A stretch of 64,000 bases of DNA from Prosthecobacter sp. (lineage in GTDB: Bacteria > Verrucomicrobiota > Verrucomicrobiia > Verrucomicrobiales > Verrucomicrobiaceae): the NCBI GenBank assembly GCA_019186985.1, contig JABARQ010000018.1, forward strand, positions 111,240 through 175,239, in the 5' to 3' direction. Shown piece after piece: positions 18,246 through 26,200 of the stretch. Each line of letters starts with the position of its first letter. Position 1 is the first letter of the stretch. The translations under genes and the position numbers were made by a program. The notes under the pieces were generated by a model. It saw nothing but the letters and a program-made list of their open reading frames with translations. It did no database searches and was not told the DNA's origin.

Positions 18246-19607
18246 ATGAGTGACCACCTAGTTAAGGTAATTTTAGATCGGATTCAGGAGAAGTGGGAAA
18301 GTAAGTTGACGCTTATTCTCATCCTCGCAGTCGTTTCCACGGCACTGATTTGGGGTTTTTCTCAGTTTAGACTCGAGGACGTGTCGATCTTTGAATGGTC
18401 AATAACGACAATCCTGTTAGTAGTGATTATTGCCACATGGCTTGTGACAAACCGGATGCCAAAACACAAGGCACAAAAAGTTGGTTTTGGCGTCGCTATT
18501 TCTTGTGGAGACGAGGAGCAATGGCGAGTCTTGAAGGAGGATTTGATAGATACTCTTCGTCGACTGCTGGCTCAAGGACCGAACGGAGAACGGTTTGATT
18601 TGATAGTGCACAATCACCGCATCTCAGCTGAGACAAACGACAACAATTCCGCTGTGGATTTATTAAAGAAGTCGAACGCAAGTTTTCTAATATACGGCTC
18701 TGCAAAGCTCAGAAAACTGAATGGAAAAGACCATCATGTACTTCGGCTAGATGGAATCGTAGCCCATGATCGTGTGCCCGGCCACATATCCAAGGCATTT
18801 GCCTCAGAGTTTGGTGAAGTTCTTCCCAGAGATATTCGCCTTCCAAAGGACGAGGGAATGGTGCCTCTGGAACTAACCGCCGAGTTGGTGGATGTTTGCT
18901 CCCGGTATATAATTGGAACGGCAGCGATGATTTCAGGAGACTACGATTATGCGCTATCTCTCTTTGAAGAACTCATCGCAAAAACACAAAACATAAGCTT
19001 TCAGAACGCGATTCAAATTAAAAAGATTCGCAGCCGAATTCCCGAACGCATTGCAGCAGTTCATCAGCAAAAAGTGAATGTGCTGGCTGAGTTTTATCGT
19101 TTGGAACGCAACAAAACATACCTCGTAAAAATTGAAGAAGAACTTCGGGTTTTAGAAGAGCTAACGCCCCAGTGGTATAAAGGACACTTATTGCGCGCGA
19201 TATGCGCATTTGTTCTTCGTCGCGATTCAGAGGCAGCTTGGAAGGAGGTGAAGGCTTGTGAACGTGTGCCTGATACAACTTGGCGATTCACCGAAGCTTT
19301 TCTTTATGCATACGAAGGAAAGCTAAACCAAGCGTGGCGCTCCTACCAAGTCGGATTTGAGAACGCGCCGGCGGATCCAACAGTTCCAATCCAATGCGAA
19401 GAGTTTATTAACATCGTGTTGAACGAGGAGCCCGAAAAAAAACACCTCTACTACAGCCTGGGTTTAATTAATTGGAAAGCGAAGGACGACCTTGAATCTG
19501 CTGCTGCCGACTTTCGTAAGTTTCTGGAGTGTACGAGCGAAAAGGAGTACCCACGGCAACACAAGTTGGCCAAGCGTTGGATCGACAGCAACTTTCAGGA
19601 CGAATAA
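18246..19607 (+). CDS. Unknown membrane protein with two TM helices and a TPR-like C-terminal half
   Basis: Not recognised as a named family. The 453-residue protein has two hydrophobic helices (about residues 20-37 and 48-66) and then a globular part of mixed character (about 80-210) containing F-D-L-I-V-H-N-H-R-I-S and A-S-F-L-I-Y-G-S-A-K. The remainder (about 215-450) is helical with TPR-like spacing, for example Y-D-Y-A-L-S-L-F-E-E-L-I and W-K-A-K-D-D-L-E-S-A-A-A-D-F. The bulk is likely cytoplasmic. Its codons are much richer in A and T than those of every neighbour, a sign of recent acquisition. An AGAAGG stretch about 10 nt before the ATG may be a ribosome site. It sits between mutS and the repeat array. 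A signalling or defence role is possible but nothing in the sequence proves it. Confidence 0.75.
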   Translation: MSDHLVKVILDRIQEKWESKLTLILILAVVSTALIWGFSQFRLEDVSIFEWSITTILLVVIIATWLVTNRMPKHKAQKVGFGVAISCGDEEQWRVLKEDLIDTLRRLLAQGPNGERFDLIVHNHRISAETNDNNSAVDLLKKSNASFLIYGSAKLRKLNGKDHHVLRLDGIVAHDRVPGHISKAFASEFGEVLPRDIRLPKDEGMVPLELTAELVDVCSRYIIGTAAMISGDYDYALSLFEELIAKTQNISFQNAIQIKKIRSRIPERIAAVHQQKVNVLAEFYRLERNKTYLVKIEEELRVLEELTPQWYKGHLLRAICAFVLRRDSEAAWKEVKACERVPDTTWRFTEAFLYAYEGKLNQAWRSYQVGFENAPADPTVPIQCEEFINIVLNEEPEKKHLYYSLGLINWKAKDDLESAAADFRKFLECTSEKEYPRQHKLAKRWIDSNFQDE

Positions 19608-19824
19608 ACCCCAGAATCTGTCCCTCTATACGGTCCCTCTATAGGCATTCAAGCCCACCGGGTTCCATCAAGCAGCCCAGGAATTCATGCGCAGCGGGCT
19701 CTCTAGGTCGTGATGGGCTTCAGCCTGTCACCGTGCCGGTCGAACCCAGGAGCGTTCAAGTCCATCCACGATGTCACGAGCTGAAGCTCATGACTCCTTT
19801 CAGCCTGCCGCCGAACCCGGTCGG
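19608..19824. other. Non-coding lead-in to the repeat array
   Basis: No credible gene is seen here. The stretch holds shortened pieces of the downstream unit: a doubled TCCCTCTATA segment near 19620-19641, a TTCAAGCCCA piece near 19649, and the start of the first full unit at 19825. Short open frames crossing it have no coding character. Confidence 0.6.
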
Positions 19825-19936
19825 GAAACCCAAGGGTCTGTCCCTCTATAGGCATTCATTCGAGGTGGGTGGAAGGCTTGCGCCACAAAGGAAGAGCTTT
19901 TGGAGTTCGTGAACGGTTGAGCCTTCCAGGCTGCCC

Positions 19937-19964
19937 GCTCATCTCGACGGAGCGAGATGGCTAC
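19937..19964 (-). repeat. REP-like palindrome, array unit 1
   Basis: Arms CATCTCG (19940-19946) and CGAGATG (19953-19959) flank a 6-nt loop. The outer GC pairs extend the stem past one bulged base. On the minus strand the element begins with GTAG (19961-19964), the tetranucleotide known to flank REP elements that are mobilised by REP-associated tyrosine transposases. Confidence 0.7.
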
Positions 19965-20169
19965 TTTGCTTCGCCGAATCGGCGCTGATGAGCCTCTCTC
20001 AGCAAGTCTCTCTGCGGACGTTCAAGCCCAAGAGGCTTGCGTCATGCAGCCCAGGAGTGAAACCCAAGGGTTTGTCCCTCAATAGGCATTCATTCGAGGT
20101 GGGCGGAAGGCTGGCGCCACAAGGAGGAGCTTTCGGAGTTCGTGAACGGTTGCGTCTTCCAGGCTGCCC

Positions 20170-20197
20170 GCTCATCTCGACGGAGCGAGATGGCTAC
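20170..20197 (-). repeat. REP-like palindrome, array unit 2
   Basis: Identical stem and loop to unit 1 (arms 20173-20179 and 20186-20192), with the GTAG flank on the minus strand at 20194-20197. Confidence 0.7.
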
Positions 20198-20404
20198 TTT
20201 GCTTCGCCGAATCGGCGCTGACTCACCCATCAGGCCGTTCCTCTGCGGATGTTCAAGCCCAAGGGGCTTGCGTTATGCAGCCCAGGTGTGAAACCCAAGG
20301 GTTTGTCCCTCAATAGGCATTCATTCGAGGTCGGCGGAAGGCTGGCGCCACAAGGAGGAGCTTTCGGAGTTCGTGAACGGTTGCGTCTTCCAAGCTAGCT
20401 GCCT

Positions 20405-20432
20405 GCTCATCTCGACGGAGCGAGATGGCTAC
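20405..20432 (-). repeat. REP-like palindrome, array unit 3
   Basis: Identical stem and loop (arms 20408-20414 and 20421-20427), with the GTAG flank on the minus strand at 20429-20432. Confidence 0.7.
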
Positions 20433-20639
20433 TTTGCTTCGCCGAATCGGCGTTGACTCACCCATCAAGCCGTTCCTCTGCGGACGTTCAAGCCCAAGAG
20501 GCTTGCGTCATGCAGCCCAGGAGTGAAACCCAAGGGTTTGTCCCTCAATAGGCATTCATTCGAGGTGGGCGGAAGGCTGGCGCCACAAGGAGGAGCTTTC
20601 GGAGTTTGTGAACGGTTGCGTCTTCCAAGCTAGCTGCCT

Positions 20640-20667
20640 GCTCATCTCGACGGAGCGAGATGGCTAC
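20640..20667 (-). repeat. REP-like palindrome, array unit 4
   Basis: Identical stem and loop (arms 20643-20649 and 20656-20662), with the GTAG flank on the minus strand at 20664-20667. Confidence 0.7.
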
Positions 20668-20750
20668 TTTGCTTCGCCGAATCGACGTTGACTCACCCAT
20701 CAGGCCGTTCCTCTGCGGATGTTCAAGCCCAAGGGGCTTGCGTCATGCAG

Positions 20751-20998
20751 CCCAGGAGTGCCGAGCGACAGCGAGCGCTCTCCTGGGTTCCCCGCATCAC
20801 CCCCGATCCCCGTTCGATCACGAACCCCATCGGGGTTCCGTCCAAGCGATGAACCCTCTGGCCGCGCATCCTCTTCGCCTCGCCTCTGACGGGACCCCGG
20901 TGGGGTCCGCCATGGGAATCCGTGAATGCATACCGTTCCCCAGGAGAGGCCGCTGCGCGTCCACTCCTGGGCTGCATGACCGGACCCCCTCGGGGTCC
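20751..20998. repeat. Cluster of perfect short hairpins after the array
   Basis: CCCAGGAG (20751-20758) can pair with CTCCTGGG (20780-20787), and CCAGGAG (20940-20946) with CTCCTGG (20964-20970). Three compact 7-bp hairpins with 3-nt loops lie at 20822-20838 (GAACCCC/GGGGTTC), 20892-20908 and 20982-20998 (both GGACCCC/GGGGTCC). The change GA to GG in the left arm is matched in the right arm, and the loops differ. No coding sequence is supported here. Confidence 0.75.
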
Positions 20999-21112
20999 TG
21001 AGGAACCTGCGGGCTTGATGGATTCTTCGATTCGATGGCAGCCAGGTTGTCTCTCATCGCCGTCCCAGGGATGTTCGAATCATCCAAAGGCAGCGAGCTT
21101 GGCGTCAGCAAG

Positions 21113-21140
21113 GTAGCCATCTCGCTCCGTCGAGATGAGC
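21113..21140 (+). repeat. REP-like palindrome, plus orientation
   Basis: GTAG (21113-21116) followed by the stem CATCTCG/CGAGATG (21118-21124 with 21131-21137) and AGC, the reverse orientation to the four array copies. The next 90 bp repeat with period about 218 at 21331. Confidence 0.7.
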
Positions 21141-21244
21141 GGAAGGCCTGCGCTGGAAAGAAGGACTTTCGGAGTTCGTGAACGGCTGAGCGTGCCAGAC
21201 ACCCCGCTCCTTTGTTTCGCTTTGCTCATTTCAGGTGATCTGTC

Positions 21245-21330
21245 TCGCCCTTCCTTTTCGGCCCCGTGGCAGCAGGGCCCCGCCGAGGAACCACAAATCA
21301 TCAACAGCCTGCGAGCGTGGCGCCAGCACG
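21245..21330. repeat. Dispersed repeat with GGCCC/GGGCC stem, copy 1
   Basis: This segment (TTCGGCCCCG, then AGCAGGGCCC, then CCACAAATCATC and ACAGCCTGCG) recurs at 22155-22230. GGCCC at 21260-21264 can pair with GGGCC at 21275-21279. It directly precedes the second plus-oriented REP-like element. Confidence 0.6.
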
Positions 21331-21358
21331 GTAGCCATCTCGCTCCGTCGAGATGAGC
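21331..21358 (+). repeat. REP-like palindrome, plus orientation, second copy
   Basis: GTAG (21331-21334) followed by the same stem (21336-21342 with 21349-21355). The downstream GCGGAAGGCCTGCGC segment and the later GTTCGCGAACGG piece parallel the copy at 21113, showing a diverged direct repeat about 218 bp long. Confidence 0.7.
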
Positions 21359-21359
21359 G

Positions 21360-21572
21360 GAAGGCCTGCGCCGGAATGCAAAACTCCCGAAGTTCGCGAA
21401 CGGATGCGCGTGCCAGACTCCCAGCTCCTTTGCCTCGTCTTGCTCACCCTGCGGCTGGCCATCTCCCTCCGGTCGGTTCACGGATCGAGAGGGTTCCTCT
21501 GCTTCGCCGAATCAATGCTGGACCCAAGGGTTCATCCCTTTGTTTCGGCAGCTGGCTGCAGGACGTGATGAC
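21360..21572. other. Degenerate repeat material, no gene seen
   Basis: The stretch contains diverged pieces of the array unit, such as TTCGCGAACGG near 21394 and TTCGCCGAATCA near 21502. No start, ribosome site or protein family supports a gene. Confidence 0.5.
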
Positions 21573-22004
21573 TCACTGAGCCTTCCCGAGCAGCCGGGCC
21601 ACCAGCTCGTCGGCCTTTCCAGAAGGTGATGGGAAGGTGTGAAAGTAACTGTTTTTGTAGCGACCGCTGTTCACCACGGCGTTCGTTTTTGCATCGAACA
21701 GGGTGACGTCCAGGGAGACGAGGTACATCGCGATATCCCAGTACCAGCGGTCCAGATACGTGACATAAAACTGGGAAGCGGAAGGCATTTCAGCTTTTGT
21801 TCCTGAGGTCGCCCTGAAACCGCGTTTGGCAAAGGCATCGCGAAGATAGACGTCGATGTCGCGGCTGGAGTTCTCATGCTTCACCACATGCACGGAAGCT
21901 CCCTCAGGGATGTTCACTGAGGGGGCTTTGGGTTGGGTGATGGAGCTGCAGGAAACAAGCAGGGTGGAGGTAAGCAGCAGCAGGGTGGAAAGGAATGGGT
22001 TCAT
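21573..22004 (-). CDS. Small outer-membrane-type lipoprotein of unknown function
   Basis: The 143-residue product has a classical lipoprotein signal: M-N-P-F-L-S-T-L-L-L-L-T-S-T-L-L-V-S-C with the lipobox L-V-S-C and lipidation at Cys19. The mature part is a small alpha/beta domain with a conserved look (D-I-D-V-Y-L-R-D-A-F at about 49-58, then Y-V-T-Y-L-D-R-W-Y-W-D-I-A-M-Y and L-F-D-A-K-T). I cannot name its family with confidence, though the pattern resembles lipoproteins that sit in the outer membrane facing the periplasm. The ATG at 22004 is chosen because it starts the signal peptide; the frame continues ten codons upstream. It lies inside the repeat island, with array relatives on both sides. 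Confidence 0.8.
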   Translation of the reverse strand: MNPFLSTLLLLTSTLLVSCSSITQPKAPSVNIPEGASVHVVKHENSSRDIDVYLRDAFAKRGFRATSGTKAEMPSASQFYVTYLDRWYWDIAMYLVSLDVTLFDAKTNAVVNSGRYKNSYFHTFPSPSGKADELVARLLGKAQ

Positions 22005-22154
22005 GGAATGTGGGCGTTTGCTCAGAGAAAGCATCCGTGCAATCGGTTTGCGGTTAAATGCGAAATGAAAAAATCTCCGGACCTACCCCGGGAGTTTGGA
22101 ACAGCCTTTCAAATCAAGAGAGCCGTATCAGGCACCTGTGACTCGATCTGCATC

Positions 22155-22230
22155 TGCCTTCCTCTTCGGCCCCGACACAGCAGGGCCCTGCCAGGGATCC
22201 ACAAATCATCGACAGCCTGCGGGTGTGATG
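22155..22230. repeat. Dispersed repeat with GGCCC/GGGCC stem, copy 2
   Basis: A second copy of the segment at 21245-21330. The arms GGCCC (22168-22172) and GGGCC (22183-22187) are kept while the loop between them differs, and CCACAAATCATC plus ACAGCCTGCG follow as in copy 1. The rest of the gap 22005-22300 shows no gene. Confidence 0.6.
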
Positions 22231-22300
22231 GGTCTGCCCACCATTAAAACCCACGGGCAGTCACGGAACCACCGCTTCAAACCGGCTCATCCAGCCCCCG

Positions 22301-22786
22301 TCACTTCAGCTTGGCATCGTTCACACTGATCGTCAGGGAAGTGTAGTTGCTGCCGCTGCCATAGAGGGAGACATACGCCCTGCCGCTTGCCGTGATCTTA
22401 TCACCCGGCTTGATCCTGGCCGCCTTCTCATTTTCACTTTCATCCAAGTTGATGTTGAAATGGACGGTGAAATTGGTGCCCGAGACGCGCACGCGCTCCT
22501 GCTCCGCATGGGCGTAATAGCGTCCATTGGATTTGTTCGTATTGCGCACCCGGATGGTGAGGCTGCTAGCCTGGTCCCTGTATTTCTCCTGAAGCTTCTG
22601 CGAGGCGGCGTCAATCGCCTCCTTGCGCTTGGCCGGATTGCCAGAGATGTCCTTCAACAGCTCTTTGGGAATGGCTTCCAGGATCTTTTTGGGATCCAGC
22701 TCTCCCGGCGCATCCGCCGCATGGACAGTCACGAAGCTGAGTAACATTCCGAAGACAACCAGAAACAGGGCGGAGGCAGTTTTCAT
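22301..22786 (-). CDS. Hypothetical exported protein
   Basis: The 161-residue protein begins M-K-T-A-S-A-L-F-L-V-V-F-G-M-L-L-S-F and has a likely signal cleavage after V-H-A-A near residue 24. Residues about 30-75 are charged and helical (K-K-I-L-E-A-I-P-K-E-L-L and A-I-D-A-A-S-Q-K-L-Q-E-K-Y). The C-terminal half is rich in beta strands, with R-V-R-V-S-G-T-N-F-T-V-H-F-N-I-N and an OB-fold-like K-P-G-D-K-I-T-A-S-G-R pattern. I do not recognise a family. The start at 22786 is preferred to a longer frame because it yields the signal peptide. Repeat elements lie on both sides, so the gene is part of the accessory island. Confidence 0.75.
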   Translation of the reverse strand: MKTASALFLVVFGMLLSFVTVHAADAPGELDPKKILEAIPKELLKDISGNPAKRKEAIDAASQKLQEKYRDQASSLTIRVRNTNKSNGRYYAHAEQERVRVSGTNFTVHFNINLDESENEKAARIKPGDKITASGRAYVSLYGSGSNYTSLTISVNDAKLK

Positions 22787-22987
22787 GGAAAGCGTGTTGA
22801 GGATGCAGCAATACCTGACAATTGGTTCGTCGTTCCACGCTCTCCTGTCAAGACGGCCGTGATCCGCCTGGGCAGCGGCGTAGAGGGACGAAGGAAGCCC
22901 TGTTTGCTCAAGTTCATCAGGTTCCGTCACCCGATGAATCCTGCGGGCACCGCATCTCCCACAGCCTGCGAGGCTGGCGCCAGCAAA

Positions 22988-23108
22988 GTCGCCATCTCGC
23001 TCCGTCGAGATGAGCTTGGGGGCTTCGCCGAGCCGGGCGTTTTGGTAGTTCGAAAACTTAGCGTGCCTGCGCCAGCCTGTGGCTCATCTTGCGGGGCAAG
23101 ATGGCGAC
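22988..23108. repeat. REPIN-like inverted pair of diverged REP palindromes
   Basis: A plus-oriented copy (GTCG flank at 22988-22991, stem CATCTCG/CGAGATG at 22993-22999 and 23006-23012) faces a minus-oriented copy (stem CATCTTG/CAAGATG at 23085-23091 and 23097-23103, GTCG flank on the minus strand at 23105-23108). The C-to-T change in one arm is balanced by G-to-A in the other, so the stem is kept by covariation. The following 80 bp (TGCTTCGCAGAATC, then CTCTGCGGACATTCAAGCCC) match the order of the array unit. No gene is seen in the gap 22787-23242. Confidence 0.7.
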
Positions 23109-23242
23109 GATGCTTCGCAGAATCAACGCTGGCCTCCGCATGAGTCCGCCCCTCTGCGGACATTCAAGCCCAACGGGCTGGCCATCCCCTTTGACCTTGC
23201 TCAGCCCGGCATGCCTTCCCCGGCCATGGGCTTGCGCCTGGC

Positions 23243-26200
23243 TTACTGGCGGAGTTCCATGCCGCCGCTCAAGACCGGTGTGGAGCCCGCCTTTTCGCCT
23301 TCTCCGGGAAGCTGTGGAAGCAGGAAGCAGCCGGCCGCCTTGCGGGAGACGTCCCGGCCTCGGATGATCAGCCCGTTGAAAAGGACCCTTCGGCTGAGGC
23401 TGCCATCCAGGAGGTTGAAGGCTCCGGTGACGACACCGCTTGCCCTGTTGATGGAAAGCGTGGCCCCGGCCGGATTTGCCTCCGTTCCCGTCTTGGGCAT
23501 GACGACCTTGAAGGTATCCGTCCAGGACAGGGCCGGCACATCCGGATCTCTCGAGGCGAGATCCAGGCCGGCGTCGGTGAACCAGAGCGACAAAGGACCG
23601 GCGGCGGGCAGGCCGAGGACGGTGAAGCCGAAGGACCGGGGAGCCAGCCAACGGCCGTAGGCGTCGAGGTTCAGCGGAGAAAATCCAGCGCCGTAAGAAC
23701 GCGAGGCATTGCGCGGCTTGGACCAGGTCAGGAGGCCTGACACCTCGTTGTCGGCGCTGGTCGCTCCACTTTGCAGGGTGAGCAGGCCGGTGATGGAGCC
23801 GAGGTTTTGATAGAGGGGGGCATGCAGCAGGAGTTCGCCGCCGGGTCCCATGAAGCCTGCGCAGGTCAGGCCCTGGCCATCGGCGGTCCTGCCGGAGATG
23901 GTCAGGGTTCCGCCCGTGCTGAGGGTGAAGCCTGCGTAGCCGGTGCCCTGCGGAATCGTCCGCACGCCGTCGTCCTGGGCGTCAGCCAGGTTCAGGCCAA
24001 AGGTGTAATAGCCCGCCCTGCCGGACGCCGGTTTGTTCAACGCGTGCCAGCCCTGCCGCCAGCCTGTGAGGAGCGCCGAGCCGTGGCTGCCTGCCATGAG
24101 GTGGGATTCAGAATCGAGGGAGAGCGTCAGCGGGCTGCCAGCCACCTGGGTGCGGATCTGGGGCAGCGTGGAATCCATGAATCCTGTGACGGAACGGGAC
24201 GTTGATCCCGTGGTCACCCTGGCCGTGTAGGCGCCGGTGGTGGTGGTGGTCAGGCTGAGGCGGCTGCCCAGACCTTGGTTCGCCTCGGTGTTGCGCTCCA
24301 TGAGGCCGGTGAAGCTGCCGACCAGGTTTCCATCGATGGGAAGAACGGTCAGGGGCGCCGTCACCGTGGTGCTGACGCCCGCCTTGTTGGCCCCGCGGAT
24401 TTTCACCTGAAAGGTTCCCCTCACCCTGGGACGGCCGCTGATCACCCCCGTGCCGGCCACATAGCTGAGGCCCGAAGGAAGGCCGGTGATGCTGTAGGAG
24501 GTGGGGTAGTTCCTGGCGGTGACGGCCTTGTTATATGGGGCGCCGATGGTGGTGCTGCCCAGCATGACCTGGTTCACCACGGGCACCTGCCAGGTGGTGT
24601 AGACATTGCAGGCAAAGCGGCGCGCCGTGACGGCGCCCAGGGCGTCCGTGACTTCGAGAACGAACTGAAAAAGACCGGTCGAATCCGGGGTGCCGGCGAG
24701 GCCGCCGTCTTCGGTCAGGACCAGTCCACCGGGCAGGCTGCCGGAACGAAGCCCCCACACCAAGGGTGCGACACCGCCTTCGGAGGCGAGCCCTTCCGTG
24801 TAGGGCACTCCGAGGACGGCACCTGGCAGCGGAGAAGTGCTGGTGATGTTGAACCCGGAGGCGGCGATGTTCACCTCAAAGGCGGCCGTGCTGTAAAGGC
24901 CGCGGGAATCGGTGACCTTGAGCGTGAAGGCGTAGTCGCCGGCGGTGGTCGGCAGCCCGCTGATCTCCCCGGCGGCGTTCATCTGGAGACCGTCAGGCAG
25001 GGCGCCTGAGCCGATGCTCCAGGCATAGGGCGGGGTGGCTCCGGCGGCCGTCATGACGGCGGCATAATCCTGTCCCGTGGCACCGGCAGGGAGGGGCGAC
25101 AGGCTGGTGATCTCCGGAGGTAGCGTGGTGATGGTCATCTGAAAGACCTTGGTGCTGCCGAAGGAACCCGAGGCCACACGGGCGGTGAAGGTGTAGCTGC
25201 CGACGGCGGAGGGCGTGCCGCTGATGACGCCGGTGTTGTCCAGGGTCAGCCCCTCGGGCAGCGCGCCGGCCGTGATGCCGCAGGTGAAGGGCGCCGCGCC
25301 TCCGATGATGGTCAGCGCCTGATGGTAGGGCTGATGAATGATGCCGGCGGGCAGGCCGGCCGGCGTGGTGAAGAAGGGCGTGCTGGCCAGGATCTGATCG
25401 TACCAGTCCGCGTAGCCGTTCTGGTTGCCGTCCGCCACGCGCACCAGGTTCAGGCGGCCCCTGGTGATCACCTTGTTGGTCAAGCCGGGCCTGACCTCCG
25501 CGGCCAGGATGATGCGCTGCCGCCTCTGCGCGAGGGTTTCCTCAGGGTTGTTCATGGCGGCAAAGGCCGCCGCCGCCGTGACATGCGGCGCAGCCATCGA
25601 GGTACCGTCCAGGAACTGATGCCCGGCCGTCACGACGATCGACCCGCTGCCAGGCAGCGAAGCCTTGATCGCCAGTCCGTCCGCCTGGGAGATGGCGCGT
25701 GCGGGAATCCACAGCCCGCTGCTCTGCAGGGTGCCGTTGAAGTTGCCGCTGACATTGTTGTAAATGAGGGCGGCCGTGGCGCCTGCGGCCATGGCGTTGG
25801 CGACCTTGGTGGAAAAGTTCAGCGTGCCGCGCTGGATGAGCGCGATGTTGCCCCTGACTCCGGCGGGAAACTCCGACACATTGCCGATGCCGCAATCGAC
25901 AATGGTTCCGCTCAGGCCGGTGGTGACGCCTCCATAGGTGATCTCGTTGGTCTCGTAGGTGGTCGTGCCGACCTTGAAGCCGACGCTGGCGGGCTTGGTG
26001 GAGAGGATGTTGGTCCCCGGCGCGGCGATGTCCACGGTGGTGGCGCCATAGTTGGAAAAGCTGGAAAGCGCGTCGTTCTGGTCGGTGGACGCCACCACGA
26101 TCATGCTGGGCAGCCGGTAGCTGGCCGGATAGGTGGGCGTTTCATCATTGTCCGATGACTCGTTGCCCGCCGCCACGCAGAGCAGGATGCCCGCGTTGCC

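Larger units (their letters stand above)
19825..20760. repeat. Tandem repeat array: four units of 231-235 bp
   Basis: Four near-identical units begin at 19825, 20060, 20291 and 20526 (spacing 235, 231 and 235 bp; the last ends near 20760). Each unit contains, in order: AAACCC next to GGGTTT or a variant, a segment with GGCGGAAGG and TTCGGAGTT, the bulged palindrome with arms CATCTCG and CGAGATG, a CGCCGA/TCGGCG palindrome, and an AAGCCC/GGGCTT stem. Units 3 and 4 share an extra AGCT, while the last stem alternates between units 1 and 3 and units 2 and 4. No long open frame is conserved across units. The unit length and the absence of short identical repeats with unique spacers rule out a CRISPR array. 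Confidence 0.92.

Noticed and set aside
19825..20760. CRISPR array
   Set aside because: The units are 231-235 bp and nearly identical over their whole length; there are no unique spacers of uniform size and no cas gene nearby.
19825..21400. Integron cassette array with attC sites
   Set aside because: No integrase gene, no cassette genes between the palindromes, and the stems lack the attC core-site arrangement.
19529..21579. Short open frames of 60-130 codons across the repeat island
   Set aside because: They cross unit borders, are not conserved between units and have no start context or family.
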